Below, one piece after another: positions 20,927 through 31,812 of a DNA stretch of 36,675 bases. The DNA lies in the NCBI GenBank assembly GCA_009733575.1, contig ML769851.1, positions 5,307-41,981 of the forward strand, in the 5' to 3' direction. Made by a program: the position numbers and the translations under genes. The first letter of the stretch is position 1. Every line of letters starts with the position of its first letter. The notes under the pieces were generated by a model, which saw only the letters and a program-made list of their open reading frames with translations, ran no database searches and was not told where the DNA came from. This DNA is from Gymnopus androsaceus JB14. Lineage: Eukaryota; Basidiomycota; Agaricomycetes; Agaricales; Omphalotaceae.

Positions 20927-22191
20927 ATGCCAGCTGTTATTCTACAGACAAACCTCCCTGCTACCTTTTTGATGCCCGACCTAGAGGCATCGATTTCGAT
21001 CTTTCCAGAACGCGACGCCAACCCACACCACGAAGAAGCCCGCCGTGAATCTCGCCTATGGATTAACCAGTTCAATAAGACAGTTTACGGTCCTAAAATG
21101 CGCACTTTCATGGATAACTGCAACTTCGAGTTGATTAATACTTTCTGCTACCCATATGCCAATAAGTATGGGCTACGGGCGACTATGGACCTGGTATGTT
21201 ATGTCTACAAACAATATCACGTCGCATGTTCACTCTTGTAAACAATTAGCACAATATTCTTTGGCTTTATGACGAATTTACGGATACAGAGAGTGGAAAA
21301 GGTGCCTACAAATCTGCGACTGTAGTTTACCGTGCCCTTCACGATCCTAAATTCGATGATGGCTCCTGGCTCTGTCTGATGATGAAAGAGTAAGCCTTCT
21401 ACTTAAATTTTTTCCACTAGCGTCTCTAATAGATTTCCAGCTTTAAAACGAATCATATTGACCTTGCCGGGCCAGACACTGCACGTCGCTTCATTGACCA
21501 CTTCTGCTCATATGTCGAGCTTGTGGGCAAGGAAGCCGAATTGCGTGAGGAACGCAAGGTTTTGGACATCCAAGGCTACATTGCTCTTCGCCGTGAGACA
21601 AGCGCAGTCCGAACATGTTTTGATCTAGTTGAGTACTGCCTCGGCATCAACCTGCCTCAAGACATCCATGACGACCCAGTCTTTATCGGAGGCTACAACG
21701 CCGCCATGGACCTCATCTACTGGGCCAACGTGAATTTTTTTGAGCATATCTATTTTGGATGTTTATTGAAGTCAATGTTAACAGGATCTGTATTCCTACA
21801 ACATGGAACAGGCCAAAGGACACAGTGGGGCAAATGTTGTCACCGTGATCATGGAAAAAAAGCACTTGGGCTCCAGGCTGCTGTGGATTTCCTTGGTGGA
21901 TATTTCGAGTTGCTCCTTTACCAATGGCAAACCGCAAGAGACACCCTTGCTCTCCGATCGAGCGAAAAATACGCCAATGCTGTTCGTGTCCTGGATGCGT
22001 ATGGAGACTGGGTCCGGGGAAATATTGTGTGAATATGCATTTTGCTGCTCTGATTTCATAATGGGCTAACTATGCACAGATGGAGCTTCACTACGGAGCG
22101 CTACTTTGGGACTCAGAACTCCGAGATACGCAAGACACGTCGCGTTGTTCTCAGGCGTCCTTTTGAACAGTCTGTCCATTTGACAGAATAG
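20927..22191 (+). CDS. Sesquiterpene synthase, Cop4-like class I terpene cyclase, with a 1-nt frameshift
   Basis: Class I terpene synthases ionise farnesyl diphosphate with a Mg2+ cluster and cyclise it. Exons: 20927-21193, 21250-21389, 21441-21729, 21785-22028, 22080-22191. The aspartate-rich motif is DEFTD (in HNILWLYDEFTD, exon 2); the NSE triad is NDLYSYNMEQ at the exon 3/4 junction; the C-terminal WSFTTERYFG carries the conserved Arg-Tyr. LAGPDTARRF, EAELRE and YIALRRETSAVRTCFDL match the basidiomycete Cop4 group as I recall it. Expected length is about 350 residues. After GANVVTVIMEKK the frame is wrong: the run of seven A's at 21854-21860 is one base short of keeping LGLQAAVDFLGGYFEL in frame. 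No intron can fix a single base. Either the sequence has a homopolymer error or the gene is a recent pseudogene. It is the presumed skeleton-forming enzyme of the cluster. Confidence 0.9.
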
Positions 22192-23865
22192 AGCTCTCGA
22201 CCGGTCAAACATTCGATAGTCATTCGAGACGAGACCGACAAAGACCGTGTACTATGCCAATTTCTTTTCTGCGTTTTAAATTTATTTCAATCTTGAACAC
22301 ATGCAGCAAATATGTACTCATCACTGTTTTCCAGCGGGAATTCTATATATTTTTGCCACAAATCGCTCCAGAGTGCTAAATACCATAAGTATACTCATAC
22401 TGAACTTTGGATAGACATGTCAAGTAAAATACTTACTAAAAGAGGATGTGTGAAGGTATGCAGAGAAGATTCGTTTAAAAAGAGCCAGTAGATTTCTCTT
22501 CCATGTGAGGAGCTGCCTTTACAAGCTGCATATAAGAGGTACCTGTACCACGGCAGCCTACGCAACCAACACTCCGTATTCAAAAAATCTAGTAACTTTC
22601 GACCTAGTGACAGTAGTGACTTTAAATTGTAGATATGCCCCGAAATGACTCGTATTATGTATAGCTACACGCTCCGAGCATTTCCCATGTTAAAAATGTT
22701 TCATTCAATCAGATTTAAAAATTCAGAAAGTTAGTCTGAACAATCAACATTACAGCTACATTTGGCACAGTATCCACCGGATTTGAACGTCCATTTCATA
22801 AGTACCCTCGTAATCCTATTTTCTTCTCAATAGAGTATGCCGGGAAGCAAACAGAATTTAACTCCAATACTAATTTTAGGCATTACTTATACAATACTTA
22901 CTCACTTACTTAAACTAATCTCTACACTACAATTATGTTGGGTCAGGTCTAATAGCGGGAGTGCCGTAATGATCAGAGGTTTCGGATTAATGACTTGAGA
23001 GGTGTCAGATATTACCGACCTCCATAGCCGTCGGTGAGTTCGTGAGAATGCGAGTGATAATGAAAAGATTCCTCAGCATTAAGCTCAGCCTCACGACATA
23101 TCACCTAGTCGAGCTCAAAACCTAAAAGATATTCAGCAGTATCCCCGGACATATACTTAGCTCCGACGTCACATAACATAGCTTTATGATAGCTCATGTA
23201 TGCGAAACTTTGCCATTGATAATCAGAATCTTAATTCGACGGGATGATATCCTACATTAGTACATAGTTCTATCCATAATTCGTTCGGCGATTCCGACCA
23301 TAGTGAACGTTGAGCCCTTTTGCATTATTCAACCATCACCTCAGTCGACGGCTACGGAGATCGGTCAAAGCTGATACATCTTGTAATGAATACTAATATT
23401 GAGATTGATGTGATAGAATAGGCTCAATCTAGCTTCCAATAGTTCAGAATCTTGAGAACTCCCGCAAACCATGGGTTCCTGAACAGGGCCTGAAATAGTT
23501 GCGACCAATCGGCGGTGTCAGAGTATTGAATGAATGACTTTTCCATTCTACACTGATATCGGGATATTCCCTGCTACTCTGGTCCTGACGGCACCAGGCC
23601 CCCAACGTTATCATCATTGGACATATCAATTCTACTTGCACCGCGGATAACGGAATAGAGTGAGATGGATTCGACGGCCAATGTTATCTACCAAAATATC
23701 ATCTATTCCGACATGCTGCAATGGCTGGTATACAGCATTATGAATGAGCCAGTCGGCTAAGCAGCTTTTCCCCTTTCCGCAGTATATGGTCCTTGTTCCT
23801 GATAGATTTGTGAGGTGGCGACCTTAAGGCCATAAGTACATCTCAATGAGTGTGAGCAAAGTAAC
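22192..23865. other. Intergenic, no gene; one degenerate inverted repeat
   Basis: CCGACCTCCATAGCCGTCGG (23015-23034) is roughly complementary to CGACGGCTACGGAGATCGG (23345-23363), with a few mismatches. This suggests an old inverted-repeat element of about 350 bp. Nothing else is recognisable. Confidence 0.35.
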
Positions 23866-23955
23866 TTGTTTCGCTAACTTGTTCAATTCAATCAAGTTAA
23901 CTTGTTTTTTCCCGCGCTTGCAGCCGAGACTCGGCAAAATGTAACTAACTTGTAT
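23866..23955. repeat. TAACTTG/CAAGTTA repeat patch, left
   Basis: Repeated TAACTTG motifs include the palindrome CAAGTTAACTTG, followed by GCAGCCGAGACTCGGCAAAA. A related patch with the same TAACTTG units and GGCCGAGATTTGCCGAA occurs at 26160-26205, so the two belong to the same repeat family. Confidence 0.6.
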
Positions 23956-24107
23956 TTTACTAGCGACCAAATATAAATGAGTTTTGATATATTTTGATTG
24001 TTATTATTGCTCTAGACCATCTCGTAAACGGCCACGGCTGCCAAGAACACACTCATAAGTGTCTCCAAAAATTCTGAAACAGTACGGTCCCTCCTGTAAC
24101 GATCCTA

Positions 24108-24478
24108 TATACAGTATTAGGGCTGCTCGCCGTAACCGTACATACGGGTCCAACGGTTATGGGCTTACGGTACTGTATAACGTACCATTGGAGGTCTTGG
24201 ATGTACCGGTGAACAGTTTACGGGTCCATGGATTTTGCTCTATGAGTAAATTTATAGTACCTTTTCAGAAGTTATGACTGAAATAATGTATCTAAATCAT
24301 CATCATGATATTTGATTTTCTTCATCATCTCCTAGACAGTGTTTTAAGGGTTTACGGTACAGTATACGATCCTACCCATAACTCTACCATCTTGCACAAA
24401 AACCTATACAGTTTACGGCCGTCAATTATATGGCTGTTACCGTATACAGCTACGGCGAGCAGCCTTATACAGTATACA
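24108..24478. mobile_element. Inverted-repeat element with GGCTGCTCGCCG termini
   Basis: GGCTGCTCGCCG (24121-24132) and CGGCGAGCAGCC (24453-24464) are perfect reverse complements. The match extends on both sides: outward through tata.acagtatta and inward through GTA...ACGG. The interior is crowded with further dyads built on TACGGTAC/GTATAC, such as CTTACGGTACTGTATAACG near 24151-24183. The whole is about 370 bp and looks like a MITE or foldback element. Confidence 0.65.
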
Positions 24479-24539
24479 GGTATACAGTTATATCATGTTC
24501 TTAATGCCCAAATGGTCAAGTTTTAAATAAAATAACTTG

Positions 24540-25560
24540 CCTTAGTGTATTGCCAGCTAATGAGATGCACATACATCTATTGAGAGTAGTGTGGCCTAGA
24601 TATTATCATTATATGCTCATTTTGTACTTGCAAAATGATGCTGTAACCCCTCAAAATGTATAAAAGAAGCCCTTATTTGCATGATAATCTGGAGATTGCT
24701 ATGTGAGGTGTGTACATCATTGCTGGAAAAAAAACTCAGTTTTAAACTGATATACTGTGAGACCCATATTCATGACTGTAACAGGCAAAACAGGATGACA
24801 AATTACGGTCCCGAAAAACCTCAGATGGGATGGATACTGTCCCTTATTTACCATCCCGTCTAGGCTTACGGCAGCTGCCCTATCACTCTACTGAGGCTTG
24901 TTAATAAGTATGAACTGAATCCCTTTACATTTTTAGCTGGCTAAGCCTGCTACCACCCAAATTGAACTCAGCTCATGCCTCTCATGTCACCTGGTGACAG
25001 CTGAACTAATGAACTGAAGTATTCAAATCACTACACATCCCATCTGCTGCACTTCAAACCATAATCATTAGCAAAACCTGGATAATGGTCATAGCAGACC
25101 ATACATAGCAAACCATAGCAGGCCTGCTAAGAGGTTCTATGGGATCACTGACTCGTATCGCTGTTTGACAGCCATCTGACAGCTGCTCAACACATGTCAT
25201 TCTCTCCCCCCAACAGTATATAAGAAATGCGGAATCATCTGCATTGGAACTTCAACTCCGTCTCAATCCTCAGTCACCTAGTAAGCTCATTGGATAGTAT
25301 TCACAGTATGTCTCATTAAATTCTTCAGTTCGGAAGTCTTTATTTACTGTGTGCACAGAAGGGTTACCACTTACAAAGTAGTATGGTCTCGTTATATGAC
25401 TTATAGCTACATAGTTTCAATACATTATCATTGTCCTAGTACTACTATGAACATGAAGACATACAGTAAATGATTTTATCTCGCCGTGGTTCGATTTTAT
25501 GATTCTCCGAGCAATTCAAACAATTCAAACAATTAATATATTTAGTATTGAATGGAATGA
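24540..25560. other. Intergenic with a promoter-like stretch, no gene
   Basis: CAGTATATAAG at 25214-25224 is a good TATA-like site. It is followed by an intron-like gtaagc...ttcacag at 25280-25307, but no coding exon can be attached. CCATAGC-type words cluster at 25088-25120, and the palindrome TGTCACCTGGTGACA lies near 24985-25000. It could be the promoter end of a lost gene or transposon. Confidence 0.3.
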
Positions 25561-25584
25561 CAACTGACATCAAGTCTCAACATT

Positions 25585-25685
25585 CCACTGAATCCATAGC
25601 GATCCATAGCAGTCCATAGCAATCCATAGCTCTGGATAGATGGGGACCTTGCTATGGGTGCTATGGGTGCTATGAGTGCTAGACA
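25585..25685. repeat. CCATAGC tandem repeats facing GCTATGG tandem repeats
   Basis: Four 10-bp units of the type (G/C/A)ATCCATAGC run from about 25591 to 25630. About 20 bp on, three units of TGCTATGGG or TGCTATGAG run to about 25680. The two sets are complementary and would form a stem. They are followed by AGCGCTatccAGCGCT. Confidence 0.65.
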
Positions 25686-26104
25686 GCGCTATCCAGCGCT
25701 GTCCAGTACACCCAGATTTTGCTGATGTCATGGTACAATAGTCACGGGCGGTTGTACTGTACAGTGGCAATGCTTCGGAATGGAACAGGGGTTGGTAAAA
25801 TATGCGATTTTTTCAGATGTACCATATGTATGCTGGCATTGAGGTTTCATTACCTACGTAACTCTAGGAAATGGACATGGTATGCGACTACCATACAATT
25901 TTTAATATCACATTGTTCAATCATTATAGTTATTATTCAAAGTTTGTCACTGGCAACTCGGATACCCATGTATTTACCAGCCAATATGTATTATCTCAAA
26001 TAAACTCATTTACAACTGATTTTCGCACACTATAATCTCATAGAAGATTCTAATAAGCACAATGCAGAGGTATAATGTGTAATACCATGTTGTAGTGCTT
26101 CAAA

Positions 26105-26757
26105 CTTGCGAAATATAAGCAAACTTGCCATTAACTTGCACCATCAAAATTTTCAAACTCCGCTAACTTGCGTAACTTGGCCGAGATTTGCCGAAATAAA
26201 AACGTAAATATATCATTATAAATACACATTATCGGTGCTCAGGAGACATATTTGGCCTCTGAGTGGCCTTATAGGACATTATATAGATGTTATACATTGT
26301 TTTCAAGAGTGATATATAGTGTATGTGTGCCCAAAGTCATTAATGTTATTTGGGAATCTATGACAACATTGAGCTGATTGATAGGTTCCTAAAGCTATAA
26401 TGGACTTATAGCATGAGTACGGATACTTATTCACTTTGAATGGAGGCAATAGTGTCCAGAAATGCACCAATAATGGGCATATACTGTACTAATATGGCTA
26501 CAATGATGGCAAACTGCATGGTAGTGTGACTACAAGGGTTATACAATGTGATTGGTGATACTTACAGATTTATTTAACTGATATTGAGCCTCGGAAGTGT
26601 ATTTATATCATACAAGTTACGCAAGTTAGAACAAGTTAGAGCAAGTTAAGCAAGTTAACTTGGTCGACCAAGTTAACTTAAGTTAACTTGCTAACTTTAA
26701 GTTAACTTTCAATTCAAAAGTTAGCACAAGTTAGCGGAGTTTGAAATGTCAAGTTAG
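26105..26757. repeat. Foldback element rich in CAAGTTA/TAACTTG
   Basis: The left arm contains TTTCAAACTCCGCTAACTTG (about 26150-26174); the right arm contains its near reverse complement CAAGTTAGCGGAGTTTGAAA (26731-26750). The 26610-26710 part is a dense run of CAAGTTA units around the palindromes CAAGTTAACTTGG and AACTTAAGTTAACTTG. The interior is AT-rich with no coding signal. Confidence 0.65.
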
Positions 26758-27015
26758 TTTGGTAGGGCCCCATCTCAATATGTATTATATATTGTGTAAA
26801 ATATGGCGCCGCACCGTATGTCTTTCACCTACTTGAATTTCGCAGTACTTAATTTACTCCATGCTAACTCAATCCTGAGCGAAAATGATTTCCAGTCTAT
26901 CAATGATTTTGTTTTGCATCCTATAGCTTGCTTTGTAGATAATTCCCATCTGAGATTTGAACAAAGTGTTACAGTTACATTCTATAATGAGGAAAATAGA
27001 GAACAGATCCAAGTC

Positions 27016-28174
27016 CTATTTCTGAGCTGGTTGAGCCAACTGAAGGAACTGACCAACAAGATCAATCACGGCTTCCTCATAGGTTCTGAACTTCATGCCC
27101 AGCACCCTCTCATCTTCCGAAGAGTCAATGAGAGTCCTGAGCTTGGGTACGCTCCCACCCAGAGGGAATGTCCCAGACTCCAAGGCTCCTGGGAACCTTT
27201 GTTTTACAATGTCCACTGAGTCGTCCCAGGAAAATGCATCTGGGTTGGAGGCAGTGCCATACACATTGATAATGTTACGTGCAGTGCCCGGCAAGATATC
27301 CATTCTGAGAGCACGAATGTGCGAGAGTGCCGCATCATCAATATGAGTAAAGACCGACTGAATGGGAGGAAAAGGAATATTAAGGAGCGGAGCCAGGGCT
27401 ACCATGTTGGCACCGGTCCTAAGCTCCTTGGAGTCACTCGCTAGCTCATTGCGACCAATAGTAGTACCCGGGAGGATGTTGGCAACTGAATAGTGGGGCT
27501 TGTTGCTTTCGACGTACTCGAGAACAGCACGAGCTGCAAGAACTTTAGAGATTATATATGCCGTCGGTCCAACAGCTTCTTCGGGTGTAGGGCTGATAAG
27601 ATCTTTGGCAACAGGAGTTTTCCCTTGATAAGATACAGTTCAGGCAAAGGCTGGAGAAGAACTGAGAAGCAAAATACGTACAGTCATAGACGAAGTCAGA
27701 GTTTCCTTGAAGTCCGACACCGGTGAATAGCGTGGTAATAGATGAGGTGATTACGACGCGCTTTACAGATTTTGCCTTGGAGGCAGCTGTAAGGATGTTG
27801 TTTGTGATCTTCAGTGTTGGTTTGACAAACTCGGCGACATTTACTGAAGCATATGCTGACGCAAATTTTGGACTAGCGATGTGAATGATGTAGGATACGC
27901 CGTCGACATGCGCATCAAAGGCGTTATCAGCGCCAAGGTCCGTAACAAGCGCAAATTCGACTTGAGAGGCGTAGGGCTTGATGGACGTTTTCTCCTTAAT
28001 CTCTTCGATTTGAGCTTCTTTGCGAACCACAGCCCTAGCCCTGTATCCATTTTGCAAAGCCTCCGCAAGCACACGGAATCCAATATGACCCGATACGCCA
28101 GTAATCTAGTGGTGAAAAATCAACATCCCAGTTCCCTTTCTAAAGTCAATACTCACCAGAATCAGTTCGCTCAT
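27016..28174 (-). CDS. Extended SDR: dihydroflavonol-4-reductase/cinnamoyl-CoA-reductase-like, NADPH-dependent
   Basis: A 349-residue reductase in three exons: 28157-28174 (only MSELIL), 27682-28105 and 27016-27623. The split cofactor motif LITGVSGHIGFRVL rebuilds perfectly across intron 1, which fixes the short first exon and the start. Other motifs: RAVVRKEAQ (NADPH-type basic residue), VSYIIHIASP, KRVVITSS (catalytic Ser region) and PTAYIISKVLA (YxxxK). Then come SVANILPGTTIG and a C-terminal substrate domain ending in PAQK with TAG at 27016-27018. Fully open, so likely functional. Family members reduce aldehydes or ketones (Gre2/DFR type). In this setting it could reduce a carbonyl made by a P450 or the GMC enzyme; that link is inferred. 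It points the same way as P450-3, 1.5 kb away, with a transposon relic between. Confidence 0.92.
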
Positions 28175-28786
28175 ATTTCTACACGCGATGTGAACTTTGT
28201 GGAAGCGGGGAATGATGTTTGAAGATGAAAGTGGGGAATCTTCCTAAATACCCCCAGATGGCAAAGATTTGAGTAAGCACGTTGGAGTCAGAAACTAATG
28301 CATCGTAGAAAGCACCGTGCTGATTGACCGGCTTGACCGGCTTTCCAGGTTGCCCACAAGTACGTACTCGAATTTTTACATATAAAGTATATAGAATACA
28401 GATATTTTGTACTATATAGTGAGATAAATTACGGCTTGGCAACTCAACGGAAAACGCCACTAAACTTTCCCGAGCGCAAAAGTTGATCAATTGCAAGTGA
28501 AAAACGGAATAGATTACAGCTGAAAAATGAATCTTATCTCTCAATTTTTTGTCTGCGCGAAAGATCTCCTTTTCGGAAGAGATTCTCAGCGAAAAATGTT
28601 ATCTGTTACCCCACAAATCTCCTAGAAATTTCACGCGATAATCACTCATTCCACAGGGGTGATTGGATTCCCGAGTTCTTTTTTTCCCCTTCCGGCGTGA
28701 TTCAGTATGGATTCTCAAACAGAACCAACGGATTATATGTGATTGCAAATAGTGTAATCAAAAAGGGAAGCGTACCCATCGCTGGT
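28175..28786. other. Upstream region of the reductase, no gene seen
   Basis: AT-rich intergenic DNA. The segment near 28540-28680 (gagattctcagcgaaaaatg, gggtgattgg) shares short words with 13060-13155 and 32800-32860, but alignment is too weak to call a repeat. Confidence 0.35.
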
Positions 28787-29297
28787 AGTGTTCGCCCTTA
28801 AGGCCTTAAATCAAGGTTCGACAAATTTTAAGGCTTAACAGGGCTTGGGGCTTAACTGTTAAGGCCAAGTTTAAGGCTTAATTGCATTTTTTCGTTTTTT
28901 TCACATGGTGGGGCTGCAGGAGTTGCAAAGTCCCTTATATTGGTTTACAGTAGTCTATAAAGCTTTATTCTATGTACTCATTATCTGAATCAATCTCTAT
29001 TGCACTGTCATCAGGAATCTCACCCTCCTCCTGATCTGTGAGAGTCATAGTGAGATCTATTTTGTTTCTCCCCAATCCCAGAGAGGATTGGAGGACATGA
29101 AGGAAAATATGAGTTTTTGAGAGCCAATACAGTGAGCTGCTGAAAAGAAAAATTCAAGATGCGGTCGGCCTGGGGCCAATGACACTGCCACTTAAGGCCT
29201 TAATCTGTTACCAGCTCGCCAAAATTTTTTTAACCCTTCATGTTAAGCCCAATTAAGCCTTAACAACATTAAGGCCTTAACCCTTAGGGCGAACACT
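28787..29297. mobile_element. hAT-like transposon relic
   Basis: The ends AGTGTTCGCCCTTAAGGCC and the reverse complement of the right end, AGTGTTCGCCCTAAGGGTT, are terminal inverted repeats. TTAAGGCCTTAA and related subterminal words recur at both ends. The (C/T)AGTGTTCGCC start is typical of hAT elements. On the minus strand, about 28965-29045, an open run reads DQEEGEIPDDSAIEIDSD and ends NEYIE-stop, an acidic tail that could be the end of a transposase. No zinc finger or dimerisation domain is present, so this is a deleted, non-autonomous copy. No clear 8-bp target duplication was found. Confidence 0.7.
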
Positions 29298-29646
29298 GAT
29301 GTCATTGATTCGCTTGTCTAAGAATTGTGGCAGAATATCAAATTTTCCTTCCATGCACTCTTGGAACTAGTTTCAAAGTGTGTGATCACTTAATGATTTC
29401 GTCACTGATTTTTTAATGCTGGCCAAGGTCTAGGCTCCTATAGAATGATGCCTGCCTCAGTTCTCAATCCAAAGTTGGAAAGATATCTGCGACAACACAT
29501 TGTATTATTCCTCAAGACGACAGTGTCGCTAAAGATAGGCTCTGGTTGGTAAGCGTCTGCATGGTTTGGACCTGAATGTTGAACCTCTACATATTGATAC
29601 AATCACAATCTAGGTACGACATAGTAACCATCACCTAAAAATCAAT
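29298..29646. other. Downstream flank of P450-3, no gene seen
   Basis: Short intergenic stretch between the hAT-like relic and the P450-3 stop codon; no features recognised. Confidence 0.4.
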
Positions 29647-31812
29647 TCAAACATCCTGCTCATTCATGAAAATGTTCTCAGAAACTCCTGCACGAAGCTT
29701 GAAGGTGCACTTGATGTGAGGTGCAAAGCTGTATAGGATAGGGCATTTTAAGTCATTCCGGTCTCAGCAGTATACAAAAAATAGCAATTATGACTCACCT
29801 TATTATCTCATTTGAATACTTTATTTTATCAGGGGTGAGTGGAAGGCCTTCTGTGTCCATACCATCACAGATATCAAACACAGTAAGCAGTGAAGTGACC
29901 AATATCCACACAAAATCGCGAGCAATGACTAGTTTAGTCATCAATCAACATACTCTGAAAAAACAAGAACAAGACCCCTACCACGACCAGGGCAAACCCT
30001 TCTCCCAAATCCAAATGCAGCGTCCACATCTGAAATATCGGGGTTCATTTTACTACCGTCTTCTGTCAAGAACCTTTCCGGTATGAATTCATTAACATGT
30101 GGCCCATAACGCTGCTCATCATGTAATATTGCCCATATATTGGGCATACAGATAGCACCTTTTGGAAGTGTATAGCCTTTGTAAATATCATCCCTGTTGA
30201 GCACATGGAAAACACCTAGTGGTGTCATTGGATTCCAACGGAGGATCTCGTTCACTATGGCGTCAATATATGGGATTTTTCCGTAATCTGTGAAATTGGG
30301 AAGCCGACCATTAATCGTTGAGTCAAGTATAGCTTGGGCTTTACGTTGAACGTTTGGATAGAGGAGCATGGCAAGCGTGAAAGAGCATAGTTGGGACACC
30401 GTCTTTGGAAAAATTTCAAATCATTAATGGAAATTTATCAGCTATAGACTGGATACTCACAGTATCTGCGCCCCCTGAATGCGGATAAAATCATCAGGTA
30501 AGTTCACAGTGATATGAATTTGAACAGACCTAAATACGCAGTTCCAAGGATGTTTTGAAATTCATCAAGCTCTTTTTGGGAAGCAGAATCGACATCTTCC
30601 AAAGAGGCTAGGAATAGAGAGGCAACTGAAGAAACTGCTGTACCCTTAGCCTAAAACGATCATCACTGCTTCAATAACACATGAATGATGAGATAGATCT
30701 GCTACTTACCACTTCAGCTTTGACATACTCAAAGGGTGTTTGAAGCACTTGATCAACAAGTTTTCTACCTCTTGTTGCCTTTTCTTTGAATTGAGCACCA
30801 GGAAACCACGATGGAAGCATGTTCAAAAGTGGTAGTGCATCAACTAAATTCAAAGGCTCAACGTTTCGCATTTTCCTCATCGAACCTGACCAACCTAAGA
30901 ATCCTCCACGAGCAACATCAGAAATGAGTGTCATTGTCTCTTCCGCAAGGTCCACATAAGAAGAGTTTTGTGCACCAGCTTGAATACCGTATGTGATAGA
31001 CAGAATCGCATCTGCCGCAGTGCTGAATCGAAAAGAAATATATAAGTCCATTAGCATGGAAATGCCGGCCTGCCTACAGTCGTAATTCCTTTTCGTGGTT
31101 CTCTGCCTTCACCAGACGTCCTAATAACCGACGCGTAGCGGCAAGCTCGTGGATTCGGCTTGGCACATCCCTATTTGCTTCAAATTGATGCTTGAAAACC
31201 ATTCTATAATCTGGAAGTATCATAAGCAGTGAGCACATGGAATAATGGGGAAATAATTCGGCATACGTTTCCATTTCTCGCCGTAGTCTTGAAACACAAA
31301 CAACCGAGATACATCCATCCTGTCATGGCTTATTTGGCTGTGGTTATATAGGTGATGCAGGTAGGGCCTACATATTAAGCACAGATGGGTGAGCTCTGAG
31401 TATGCGAAAGTCAGAATAGCATAGACATCAGGCATGTGAAACTTACCTGTCTGAGTATATCAAGGCGCGCTTAGAGAATAGATCTTGTACAATGTTCAGG
31501 TCATTGAGAATGATGAGAGTAGCACCGGGGATACGCAGAGAAAGAATTCCAGAGTCTATATGTAGTATTCTTGAACTTAACAACTACCAGTTTTGGAAAG
31601 TAAGTTGAGTACTTACCATATTGCTTCGCCCATTTATCATAGACTTTCCAAGGATGCATCAACGGTACATCGAGCAAATTGCCTATTACAGGCCAACCTC
31701 GTGGTCCAGGTGGAAGGGAAGTCTTGCGTTGATAGAGGTAAAACCTTGAAAAGGCTAGTAACCCAAGAAATAGCAAAACAGCAAGTGGATTGGGCGTTGG
31801 GAGAGAGTGCAT
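29647..31812 (-). CDS. P450-3: cytochrome P450, OrdA/CYP64-like, left copy (intact)
   Basis: A monooxygenase of about 500 residues in about 10 exons. Start MHSLPTPNPLAVLLFLGLLA (anchor), then LPPGPRGWPVIGNLLDVP. Later: IPGATLIILNDL, SRLFVFQDYGEKWKHYRMVF (C-helix region), LGGADTTVSQL (I-helix, split by an intron near 30405-30460), NEILRWNP (ExxR), EFIPERFLTEDG and FGFGRRVCPGR (haem loop, near 29995-30020). The last exon ends FAPHIKCTFKLRAG...NEQDV with TGA at 29647-29649. The stretch after SDR reads PYLHHLYNHSQ where relatives have a 'P.(M/L)P...L.G' motif. Either this copy is unusual there or the exon 2/3 boundary is different. Otherwise open throughout. Subfamily resembles P450-2 but is clearly distinct. 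Lies entirely within the left arm of the inverted duplication except the last 68 bp. Confidence 0.88.

Noticed and set aside
26803..27219. Plus-strand open frame of 138 codons
   Set aside because: Its second half is the antisense of the last exon of the reductase gene, and the first part has no signature.
28540..28690. Repeat shared with 13060-13155 and 32800-32860
   Set aside because: Only short words (gagtgattg, gagatttt) coincide; alignment by eye is too weak to claim homology.
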